Shown here piece by piece: positions 21,401 through 42,280 of a stretch of DNA of 64,000 nucleotides; positions within the stretch are counted from its first letter, which is position 1, and each line of letters begins with the position of its first letter. The position numbers and the translations under genes were made by a program. This DNA is from Physella acuta (taxonomy: Eukaryota > Mollusca > Gastropoda > Physidae). The notes beneath the pieces are model-generated. The model saw only the letters and a list, made by a program, of their open reading frames with translations, made no database searches and was not told the origin of the DNA. The DNA lies in NCBI RefSeq assembly GCF_028476545.1, contig NW_026731818.1, positions 124,001 through 188,000 on the forward strand, in the 5' to 3' direction.

Positions 21401-21646
21401 CACACTATTACAATACTTCCTTTATACTTTGTATACGAGAAAGTAAAAACACTTAGTGCTAATTTTTTCTTCATCAACAACAGCCTGACTCGTGTCATTT
21501 CTTTCCCTCAAACAGTGAGCGCGTTTGGTCTACAAATCATAACTCTACCAGTCTCCATCTACTTCTTGTCGGTGGCATTTTTCCTCATCGCAATCATTTA
21601 CTACGGCTGTCGGAGTCAGTCAGAGCTGGAGGTCGTCGAAGAGTAG
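9767..21646 (+). CDS. Gene A: EGF-like / discoidin-like single-pass receptor, short cytoplasmic tail
   Basis: Predicted type I membrane protein of about 498 residues. Exons: 9767-9830 (candidate signal peptide), 10149-10289, 11024-11173, 12526-12726, 14173-14349, 15168-15374, 16600-16725, 17730-17828, 19101-19202, 20272-20370, 21516-21646. All junctions are GT-AG and phase 1, so the frame is continuous. Order: signal peptide, Cys-rich EGF-like module, two beta-sandwich domains of two exons each (the first ends in VYISPG, the second carries IVDGNVATC and ends [11 protein letters not shown]), four EGF-like modules, a membrane helix and a 12-residue tail [12 protein letters not shown]. The AVDGN-type and C-E-x-x-x-FG signatures are typical of F5/8-C and F-type-lectin folds. 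Unlike genes B and C it lacks the long basic tail, so it may act as a co-receptor or decoy (inference). The first exon is the weak point; the rest is well supported. No family name can be assigned without a search. Confidence 0.85.
9955..10116. repeat. (TA)n microsatellite
   Basis: A long TA run interrupted by GCATATACATATACATA, 33 bp before the first gene A EGF exon, so it forms the upstream side of that 3' splice site. Confidence 0.95.
10149..10289 (+). CDS. Gene A exon: Cys-rich EGF-like module 1
   Basis: Acceptor TTGTTTAG, donor GTGAGT, 141 nt, phase 1-1. It reads [20 protein letters not shown] and continues through CDRTSGDC to GYFGHKCQY. The W/F-FG-x-x-C-x-x-x-C-x-C pattern matches the first EGF-like exons of genes C (58296-58430) and D (62235-62369). 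Confidence 0.88.
10327..10640. repeat. 19-21 bp array in gene A intron
   Basis: About 14 imperfect copies of GATGGGGTTCAGCTGTACA. Confidence 0.85.
10645..11015. repeat. C-rich array forming a polypyrimidine tract
   Basis: Imperfect copies of CCCCTCCACCTCCTCCCA and CAACCCCTCACCAACTCCCA run up to the acceptor of exon 11024-11173. Confidence 0.85.
11024..11173 (+). CDS. Gene A exon: first half of discoidin-like domain 1
   Basis: Acceptor CCTCCTTTCAG, donor GTAAGG, 150 nt, phase 1-1. It encodes [20 protein letters not shown], then [20 protein letters not shown]. The V-D-N-D-x-T-T-C segment corresponds to VFDHNDDTC in gene C and IHDNDDATC in gene D. The length equals the gene C counterpart. Confidence 0.85.
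11194..11548. mobile_element. GGCGTAGCGAGG element, full copy in gene A intron
   Basis: Outer ends AGTGGCGTAGCGAGG and CTCGCTACGCCTCTG; an inner AGGCGTAGCGACTC at 11267 shows the nested structure. Flanks AATACAGCC and AATAAAGCC fit a 9-bp duplication with one mismatch. Confidence 0.68.
11575..12075. repeat. Tandem 150-bp duplication and tRNA-like SINE pieces
   Basis: CACACTACTCTAGTTA begins two copies (about 11567 and 11720). GGTCGAGTGATAGAGCACAC and TTGAGTTCGATTCC near 11853-11905 look like tRNA boxes A and B. An inverse GATTCGAACTCGGG and AGCCGCTCGACCACACGC follow at 12007-12070. This is a second, unrelated tRNA-derived repeat; a similar inverse head lies at 54840-54930. Confidence 0.5.
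12077..12525. repeat. Acceptor-derived array before exon 12526
   Basis: Units CCCCCAACATCCATTACAAC resemble the acceptor and exon start CCCCCAACAGCCATTGACAA, but carry AT where the real site has AG. Confidence 0.82.
12526..12726 (+). CDS. Gene A exon: second half of discoidin-like domain 1
   Basis: Acceptor CCCCCAACAG, donor GTATGT, 201 nt, phase 1-1. It begins [17 protein letters not shown] and ends CTVYISPG, the same terminal octapeptide type as CSVYISPG in gene C. GC content is clearly above the flanking intron. Confidence 0.86.
12727..13725. other. AT-rich intron DNA, nothing recognised
   Basis: No array and no transposon end; the donor at 12727 is one of the few without repeated copies. 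Confidence 0.6.
13736..14085. repeat. 30-bp array in gene A intron
   Basis: About eleven copies of GGCTTGTGGCTACACAGACC followed by TCAAACTTT. It ends about 85 bp before the next acceptor. Confidence 0.88.
14173..14349 (+). CDS. Gene A exon: first half of discoidin-like domain 2
   Basis: Acceptor CCCTGTAG, donor GTGAGA, 177 nt, phase 1-1. It contains [19 protein letters not shown] followed by [25 protein letters not shown]-x-x-x-x-C is the calcium-loop-like signature of F5/8-C and F-type-lectin-like domains; the full lectin motif was not seen. Confidence 0.87.
14343..14480. repeat. Donor copies after exon 14173-14349
   Basis: The exon end AACAAAG|GTGAGACG recurs as AATAAAGGTGAGACAAGG, AATAAAGGTGAGACGATGG and TTTTAAGGTGAGACGTGTG. 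Confidence 0.75.
14490..14592. repeat. Array of CATTCGGG(C/A)AA units
   Basis: Units such as CATTCGGGCAAGTGTC and CCTTCGGGCAAACGGC look like a solo arm of the tandem-TIR element type. Confidence 0.5.
14769..15165. repeat. 7-bp CTGTCAT/CTGTCAC array up to an acceptor
   Basis: Over 50 units, CTGTCAT shifting to CTGTCAC near the exon and ending CTGTCACCAG at the acceptor of 15168. It serves as polypyrimidine tract and multiplies branch-point-like CTGTCAC. Confidence 0.9.
15168..15374 (+). CDS. Gene A exon: second half of discoidin-like domain 2
   Basis: Acceptor TGTCACCAG, donor GTAAGT, 207 nt, phase 1-1. It reads from [19 protein letters not shown] to [13 protein letters not shown], the usual C-E-x-x-x-F-G end of this fold. 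The terminal 45 bases plus donor are copied five more times downstream. Confidence 0.87.
15375..15775. repeat. 75-bp array of exon end plus donor
   Basis: Five further copies of CTAACAACAAGACTCTGGG, GTGTGAGTTGCGGGCCTTTG, GGTAAGTTTTGCTGGGTAGA after the true exon end. Confidence 0.92.
15776..16599. other. Intron DNA, short imperfect 30-bp copies then AT-rich
   Basis: 15776-15960 holds a few copies of GGATTAAGCTTA/GGTTAAGCTCA-like units; the rest is AT-rich without features. Confidence 0.5.
16600..16725 (+). CDS. Gene A exon: EGF-like module 2
   Basis: Acceptor CTTTCAG, donor GTAAGT, 126 nt, phase 1-1. It reads [20 protein letters not shown] to GYFGQYCQY with eight regularly spaced cysteines. 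Gene C has a 126-nt exon at the same place in its order (51489-51614). Confidence 0.9.
16726..17610. repeat. 46-bp array of exon end plus donor
   Basis: About 19 copies of ACAGTACTGTCAATACAGTA then GGTACATCTAGCTGA. The true junction is ATTGTCAATACA|GTAAGTACATC. Confidence 0.93.
17611..17729. repeat. 54-bp duplication of acceptor and exon start
   Basis: Three acceptors TTTTCTCAG, TTTTCCCAG and TTTCCCCAG are each followed by AATGTAA; only the last leads to the intact EGF module. Confidence 0.88.
17730..17828 (+). CDS. Gene A exon: EGF-like module 3
   Basis: Acceptor TTTCCCCAG, donor GTAAGT, 99 nt, phase 1-1. It reads [20 protein letters not shown] to YRGNNCNH, a short C-x-x-C...C...G-x-C-x-x-G-C module. 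Two earlier copies of the acceptor and exon start lie at 17624 and 17675, so the true acceptor is chosen by position and intact module length. Confidence 0.85.
18233..18805 (+). repeat. Dispersed 0.5-kb repeat, copy 1
   Basis: It begins ACTTTCTCGTCTATACAAAG and includes CTCGACGTTTTATACCTCCG, a TG microsatellite, CACGATAACTTAAGTACCG and TAACCGGAAGTGGAACATTT. Copies 2 (20950-21448, inverse) and 3 (33108-33570) share the same blocks. There is no coding frame. Confidence 0.72.
19101..19202 (+). CDS. Gene A exon: EGF-like module 4
   Basis: Acceptor CTTGCAATAG, donor GTACGT, 102 nt, phase 1-1. It reads [20 protein letters not shown] then [13 protein letters not shown]. The donor is weak, and the exon end plus donor recur about ten times downstream in 36-bp units. 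Confidence 0.78.
19203..19800. repeat. 36-bp array of exon end plus donor
   Basis: About ten tight units of CTTGTTTAAAAAGTACGTCA followed by TTGATGTGATATT, then diverged copies. The true exon end is CTTGTTTAAAAA|GTACGT. Confidence 0.9.
19857..20271. repeat. 15-bp array of acceptor plus exon start
   Basis: About 27 units ATTGTCCTATTG(C/T)AG. The true exon starts ATTGTCCATATTG after TTTTGCAG. The frame Asp-Cys-Pro-Ile-Ala/Val stays open from about 19872 into the exon. Confidence 0.93.
20272..20370 (+). CDS. Gene A exon: EGF-like module 5
   Basis: Donor GTAAGT, phase 1-1, 99 nt if the last AG is used. It reads [20 protein letters not shown] to GARGKNCY. The 5' edge is ambiguous: about 27 upstream 15-bp units each end in AG and keep the same open frame, so the exon could extend left by multiples of five residues. 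Confidence 0.78.
20500..20670. repeat. 75-bp duplication in gene A intron
   Basis: GAACAGTACTACAGTAG, then TGACTACATATGTGGTGCAC, occurs twice. Confidence 0.75.
20950..21448 (-). repeat. Dispersed 0.5-kb repeat, copy 2
   Basis: Inverse of copy 1: CACCAAGTGTACAGC through GGTACTCAAGTTATCGTG to ATACTTTGTATACGAGAAAG. It lies in the last gene A intron, 68 bp before the membrane exon. Confidence 0.72.
21516..21646 (+). CDS. Gene A last exon: membrane helix and short tail
   Basis: Acceptor CCTCAAACAG, stop TAG at 21644-21646. It reads [20 protein letters not shown] then [15 protein letters not shown], with a hydrophobic helix of about 23 residues. The 12-residue cytosolic end is acidic and lacks the motif at the ends of genes B and C. 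Confidence 0.88.
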
Positions 21647-21647
21647 C

Positions 21648-22220
21648 CCGACCGTTACAGGTTCATTGTTACATGTTCATGATGAATAGCCCGACTGTTA
21701 CATGATGAATAGCACAACTGTTACATGATGAATAGCACAACTGTTACAGGTTCATGATGTATAGCTCGACTGTTACATGATGAATGGCTCGACTGTAACA
21801 GGTTCGTGATGAATGGCTCGACTGTTACATGATAAATGGCTCGCCTGTTACAGGTTCATGATGTATAGCTCGCCTGTTACAGTTTCATGATGAATAGCCC
21901 GACTGTTACATGATGAATAGCACAACTGTTACAGGTTTATGATGAATAGCGCAAACAGAAGTTACATTACATGCTTCATAATAAATCGCCCAAACACAAT
22001 TACAAGCTACGTAAGAATTTCATGAGGAATAGCCTAACTACAAGTTACATTTAGAGTTTCACGATGAATAGCCCTACCACAAGGAAATGTAAGAATTTCA
22101 TGGTGAGTAGACCAATCACAAATTATATTTGGAGTTTGAAGATTAATAGCCCAAACACCAGGAAATGGAAGAATGTCATGATGAACAGCCCGCCTACAAG
22201 AATGGAAATAATCAGCATGA
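21648..22220. repeat. 3' UTR array seeded at the gene A stop
   Basis: Units GATGAATAGCCCGACTGTTA then CA resemble GAGTAGCCCGACCGTTACAG, which spans the stop codon. About 15 increasingly diverged copies. Confidence 0.8.
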
Positions 22221-22364
22221 CGTAACGGTGTTGAGGCGAGATACCAAACATTAACTAACATAATGATGTCGCTATTCTGTAATGTTGTACTGTACGTAGT
22301 TCTGTACGTGAAGTTTCATAAAGCATATCGTTTGAATCTTATGAGATTGCTTATATTACTATGT

Positions 22365-22370
22365 AATAAA
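22365..22370 (+). terminator. Candidate polyadenylation signal of gene A
   Basis: AATAAA lies 719 bp after the gene A stop, just beyond the 3' UTR repeat array. It is the first canonical hexamer after that array apart from an AT-rich stretch near 21982; actual use is unproven. Confidence 0.4.
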
Positions 22371-22717
22371 TTCCTGACATAATTGTCTTTGAAAGAGTTA
22401 CGTCTGTAGGTCTGATATTTATTTTTTTAAAACGCTCTAAAGCGTATCCAACATAAGTGTGATCCTTGCTGCAGTTGGCCTCCTAAATTGTGTCTAATGT
22501 CAGATATCCCATCCAGCTCTATTTGAGAATTGACTTTATTAAGCTGCACTTCCTTGGGTGCACTCGACGGTACGAGATCAGAAACAAAATCAAACCCGAG
22601 TTTTTTTCATGTTTCTTTTTCTGTGGCAGCTCCCCCCCCCCTTCCACTCTCTCCAGAGTAGGTTCACCCCACTGACCCCGGACGAAATAGAAATAAAAGT
22701 ATTTTATTTAGAAACTA

Positions 22718-22950
22718 GGGTCGGTGGGGTCTAGCGGTAGAGCTCTAGGATGCTAACCGTAAGTCGCGGGTTCGAATTCAGGTACAAGTCAGTAGAACTT
22801 CATTGACCACCCAACTCTGATGGGTACCTAACTCACGTTAGAGAAACAAAGGCGACTGGACTACACTATACCCTTGTGTGTGCCGAGGTGTTTAAAACAG
22901 ATGCACTCTAATTCACCTGCCCCATGTGTTTTGGATATGAACGGGAAAGG
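22718..22950 (+). mobile_element. tRNA-derived SINE, diverged copy
   Basis: It has GGGTCTAGCGGTAGAGCTC and GGGTTCGAATTC boxes, then the family body with CCCAACTCTGATGGGTACC. Confidence 0.75.
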
Positions 22951-23114
22951 ATAATTATGATATAGAAACTAAAAAATATATATACATTAACCAGTGTCCA
23001 TCGTATATTTCAAGCGTCCCCCCCACCCCCGAACCGGAGAATGTCTCCACCTCCCAATGATTAAACTATGGTAGAACTGATCTCTACACGACTTTAGAAA
23101 TGACTTAACGGAAC

Positions 23115-23369
23115 CAGAGGCGTAGCGAGGGGGGGGGGGGGGGGGGGCGGGGGTGCGGACCGCACCGGGTGACACCATTTAGGGGGGGTGACACCAAGGC
23201 AAAAAATAGTAAAATATATAGAGAAAAATTTGAGGGGGGGGTGCAAATCGAAAGTTTGAGGGGGGGGGGGGGGTGCAAATCGAAAATTGAAAGTTTGTCC
23301 CCGGGAAGAGTCGCCATTGACACCATTAAGGTGCCGCAGCGGGTGACACCCGACCTCGCTACGCCACTG
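23115..23369. mobile_element. GGCGTAGCGAGG element, inverted copy
   Basis: It starts CAGAGGCGTAGCGAGG followed by a long G-run and CGGACCGCACCGGGTGACAC, and ends ACCTCGCTACGCCACTG. Flanking duplication is degenerate. It lies between genes A and B. Confidence 0.65.
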
Positions 23370-24013
23370 AACGGCAGGTTTGCTAATGTCTTGAACTACA
23401 ACTCATGTTGCGAAACCCTACCCGCCCATTTTCTGGAATAAAAAGGTAAAATCAAAAGCTTGAATATTTGTTACATAAAATCTGGCAAAGGTAAACTTTA
23501 GAGAAGAGAGTGTTAATATTTTTAAAAGTGATAAGAAATATGCAGAACAAAAAAAAAAAAAAACAAAAAAAAAAACAACTTAAGATATTGCTTTCAATTT
23601 ATTTAACAATTTCACACATACGGTAAATGTCCATAAAATTAATACTTTACACAAAATCGAAAAAAAAGTATATTATTAAAATTACTAAATAAATATATAT
23701 GTCATAACCATTTACATTTTAGTTGCAAATATTTCTAAGCTCATACAGTATAGCGTTGTGTACATGATAAATAATTTATCGAAACAATATACCGGTTTCC
23801 AAGATATCCTTTCGATTTAAGTTGCGTATAATAGTAGCTAAATTGTCTTGTTCGCTGAATAAATCCAACATCCAACGCTTACATAAAGAATATAATTTTT
23901 CCCCAGCTAATTTAAGATACCGTTGTATTACCTTTCTTTCTCATGGTCACATAAAGTATGCAATTCCCCCCCCCCACCCCCCACCCCCACCAGTTATTTA
24001 AGATAGCGTTGTT
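23370..24013 (-). other. Likely 3' UTR and intergenic DNA of gene B
   Basis: AT-rich, with a long A-run at 23548-23577 and a C-run at 23965-23993. A minus-strand AATAAA (TTTATT at about 23598) is a possible polyadenylation signal. Confidence 0.4.
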
Positions 24014-38488
<14,475 letters not shown>

Positions 38489-38564
38489 TATGATCGAATG
38501 CTAAGACAGAAAAAGGTCATATCAACTCGATTGCTGACCATTGATGTCTAACTCTAGGAACTAT

Positions 38565-38690
38565 TTGATAAATATAAACAGTTCAACACAGACACTACTA
38601 GGTTAGCGTTGAACACAGACACTACTAGGTTAGAGTTGAACACAGACACTACTAGATTAGTGTTGAATACAGACACTACTAGGTTGGTGT
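38565..38690. repeat. 27-bp array upstream of gene B
   Basis: Four copies of GTTGAACACAGACACTACTA then GGTTAGA, 80 bp before the gene B ATG. Confidence 0.82.
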
Positions 38691-39114
38691 AAAGTAGATG
38701 TCAAGTATATACACCGAATGCATATCTAGAGATCAAGTTATAAAGTGTAGATCTAAATCTAGATCTAGTTTCCATTCTACTAAACCTGGATAGAAAAATA
38801 AAAAATCAAGTGAAGCAGCAACACTGACATGAATACACAATTGAATGCGGACTGTGTGAATTTGGTTCAGTATATTCTCCAGCTTAATTAAGTTAAAACA
38901 TTGTTTTAAAAACTTAGTAAATTTATCTTTAAAAAAATGTAAAAAATAATCTTTTACCTTTGAAGGTAGACTGTGTTTTCAATATGTAAACAAACATTGT
39001 TTCTTCTCTGATTGTAGCTTTCGACTGCTGCACTAGTTTGCACCAACGGGAATTTCCCGTGATTATTATTAATTATAATTTTATTAGTAAACAGGTCTCA
39101 CCTGGAATCTACAG

Positions 39115-39285
39115 GGCAGGAGGAGGAGAGGCAGATCAAGAAAGACCTGGAGACGTGACCTGGAAGAAGACAGCAAGAAGATTGGATACACCTGGGGACT
39201 GTTGGAGAGACTAGCCCAGGACAGAGGCGCCTGGAAAGCTCTTGTCAGCGGCCTATGTCCCAGGAGGGGCGACAGGCAAACCTAA
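39115..39285 (+). mobile_element. 3' end of a non-LTR retrotransposon (LINE)
   Basis: The open frame reads GRRRRGRSRKTWRRDLEEDS then KKIGYTWGLLERLAQDRGAW and KALVSGLCPRRGD before TAA. G-R-P/S-R-x-T-W-R-R-x-L-E...W-x-x-x-x-x-L-A-Q-D-R-x-x-W is the typical C-terminus of LINE reverse-transcriptase proteins. It is a 5'-truncated copy upstream of gene B. Confidence 0.75.
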
Positions 39286-39429
39286 CCTAAACGGGTCCCT
39301 GTGTGGGGTGGGAAAAAATTATCAGTCTTCCCACCCTCACCCCATTCATAACCAGGCTATGTAGTATATTTCAATCTCTACAATATGGGCTAATTTTTTA
39401 GTATTGTTGGAAAGACACTGAGATTCAGG

Positions 39430-39840
39430 AATTTCCTCATGGGGGGGGGGGGGGGGGGGGTTTGAAGAGTAAGTCCGCCACCCAAACAGAGAAAAATGTA
39501 TATTTATATATACAATAAATACTTAAGTCAATGTCCACCATCCCCCAGCCGATTCCCAGAAGTTACAAGAGCTCCTAACTCCCCCCCCCCCCCCCGCAGT
39601 GTTTCTTCCAGACTTTTTTCTCCGGCGGGGGGGGGGGGGGGGGGTAGTACTTGAAATTTTCGGGGGGTGGGGGCGGTAGACTTTCTTCGGGGGGGGGGAG
39701 GGCGGACACTGTTAAAAGTATATATTTTCTATATAAATTATAAAAATTTCATTTCGTTCGGGGGGAGCGGTAGAATTTTCTCTCGGTGGGGGGGGGGGGG
39801 GCTTTGCCTCCCCGAAGAGATGCCTGGAAGAAACCTCCCC
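39430..39840. repeat. C/G-run element copies 4 and 5
   Basis: 39430-39595 is a short diverged copy. 39597-39835 runs in inverse orientation, CAGTGTTTCTTCCAGACT through GCGGACACTGTTAAAAGTA to AGATGCCTGGAAGAAACC, with G-runs. The start and end are inverse of each other (TTTCTTCCAG / CTGGAAGAAA). Confidence 0.6.
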
Positions 39841-39849
39841 CCCCCCCTG

Positions 39850-41040
39850 GTTTAAACTGGGTTCACATCGTTATTAGTATTAGCAGCCCCCCTCCCCCAC
39901 ACCCACATACAAGCACACTTTTAGTTAAAGACTGTCTGGTTTTCTTGACGTTTGTAGGTGGTGGGAGGGAGTCAGTCTGTCAGAACAGCTGGTTATTTGA
40001 AAAGTTTTACTCTAATCAACCTAAAACTCGATGCAAGTAACTAAATTCAGAACCCTGGCAGCGCTGCTAGAAGCGGTGTCCGATATTTATTTGTTCTGTT
40101 CATTTATACTGCACGAATACCATCACACAGATGAACCTCGAGCATTTCAAACAACGATTGGAAAACGTTAATTTTTTTTTATCGTATTAGGATTGTAAAT
40201 ATTTGAGCCCTATTATTGTGATTTAAGAACTACATGTCGCTACATTTGTAATAGCTGAATTCTTGAAATAAAACAACGTCCTAACATTAAGGCTACACTT
40301 CAACCGAAAACAAAGCAAAAAAAAAAAAAACAATGAAATTTGAAGTTTGTAAAATGTACATTTATTTTAATAATGTATTAATCCTGAAATTATGATGGAG
40401 CTGGATAAAGCATACCTTTAAAAACAATGCTTTTTTTTTTAAATACTTATTTTAATAGCACATTAGGAGAAATTTTACATTAACAATTTGTATAGGAATA
40501 ATACTTTACATCAATGATATGGTACAAAATAATTCAATGTGTGAAAGTTTAAAAAAAATGTATACAAAAATTATAACTGTGTTCTTTAATCAGATCATTT
40601 GACTGGGTCCATGTCACATGAATGTTCAAACTAATTAGTCTGAAGCATATGCATGATTATAAAAATACTCATTGCAAAAAATACATTGAAAACTTAATAG
40701 AAATTTTTATGTATTTATTTATCGTATAATAAACCCTTAACCTAGCCACTGGCCATTACGGAATAGAAGTAGTTTTTAATTTACCTTTCTCTACTTGTAA
40801 ATTAAAAAAATGTTTTATTATGAATAAAATTAGCGATCAGCGTTGAAAATACAGTAAATAGTTTTTCTTTAAATAAATGACATCAATTTTTGTCTTACAG
40901 TTTAAAACACATAGATCTATTTAGGTCGTGAAGAAATAATATAAATATTGTCTTTTAATCTACGAAGACAAGTTTCTCACCATTCTTTAACTTGTAGAAT
41001 GTCGTTAATCCAAACATCGAATTCCATGATCCCATTTCAC
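39850..41040. other. AT-rich intergenic DNA between genes C and B
   Basis: No array, frame or transposon end recognised. Minus-strand AATAAA hexamers occur (for example TTTATTTATC near 40715) and could end gene C. Confidence 0.5.
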
Positions 41041-41044
41041 TGGT

Positions 41045-41669
41045 AGGATTCCTTTAATCCAAGACGACAAACTCCTCCCCTTTCTTCACCTTGTGTGACG
41101 CCCCATCCTTTAATCCAAGACGACAAACTCCTCCCCTTTCTTCACCTTGTATGACGCCCCATCCTTTAATCCAAAACGACAAACTCCTCCCCTTTCTTCA
41201 ACCTGTATGACGCCCCATCCTTTAATCCAAGACGACAAACTCCTCCCCTTTCTTCACCTTGTATGACGTCCCATCCTTTAATCCAAGACGACAAACTCCT
41301 CCCCTTTCTTCACCTTGTATGACGCCCCATCCTTTAATCCAAGACGACAAACCCCTCCCCGTTATTCACCTTGTATGACGCCCCATCCTTTAATTCAAGA
41401 CGACAAACTCCTCCCCTTTCTTCACCTTGTATGACGCCCCATCCTTTAATCCAAGACGACAAACTCCTCCCCTTTCTTCACCTTGTATGACGCCCCATCC
41501 TTTAATCCAAGACGACAAACCCCTCCCCTTTATTCACCTTGTATGACGCCCCATCCTTTAATCCAAGACGACAAACTCCTCCCCTTTCTTCACCTTGTAT
41601 GACGCCCCATCCTTTAATCCAAGACGACAAACTCCTCCCCTTTCTTCACCTTGTATGACGTCCCATCCT
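41045..41669 (-). repeat. 60-bp array copying the gene C C-terminal codons and stop
   Basis: About ten copies on the minus strand each read DGASYKVKKGEEFVVLD then TAA, the same as the true end with Ala or Thr at one place. They lie in the presumed 3' UTR after the real stop. Confidence 0.93.
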
Positions 41670-42280
41670 TTAATCCAAGACGACGAACTCTTCCCCTTTC
41701 TTCACCTTGTATGACGTCCCATCCTCCCCCTCTTCCCATTCTTTCTGCACCCAAAACCTCTCGCTCATCTTACGGATTCGTCTCTTGATACCTTGATACA
41801 AGGACGGTCGTCTAGCCTGACCTTCACCTTTGCTGCCCTCTGCCTCGGCAGATCTAAACTTTGGAATCTTCACTACAATCTCCTCATCCTGCGGCCCGTC
41901 TGTCTCATCATTCGCTTGTGGCTTTGCAGACGGCTCCGCCACTGACGAGGCTTTAGATGAAGCTGGCTTTGGCTTCCTAACACCAGGTTTTACCGTAGAA
42001 GCTATAGATACGGCGTCGGCGTCTTTCGTCTTGATTGGAGGTCGGTAGCTTTTTACACTTGCGGCGTCAGATGTCTTTTTCTTCATAACTGTCGGCTGCT
42101 TCTCTTCTGAGCTCGCGTTTGAACGTTTGCTCAGCTCTTCGTGGGAGTCTGCAACGGCGTTTTCATTTTCAGCTTTTATTTCAGCTCTTTTCTGTTTTTC
42201 AGCTTTTTGTTTTTTAAGTTTGGGGATCGGCGGGTCGACTGAACTACCAGTATCAGAAAATGATTCTTCAGGTTTGGGGG
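41670..42280 (-). CDS. Gene C exon 13: cytoplasmic tail
   Basis: Acceptor CAGTCATAG, stop TAA at 41670-41672, 203 codons. It begins APKPEESFSDTGSSVDPPIP, has a Lys/Glu/Ala stretch, then EEIVVKIPKFRSAEAEGS and the end SLYQGIKRRIRKMSERFWVQ, KEWEEGEDGTSYKVKKGEEF, VVLD. The SLYQG...RIRKMS...VQKEWE block is shared with gene B. RKMS fits a basophilic kinase site (inference). Confidence 0.9.
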
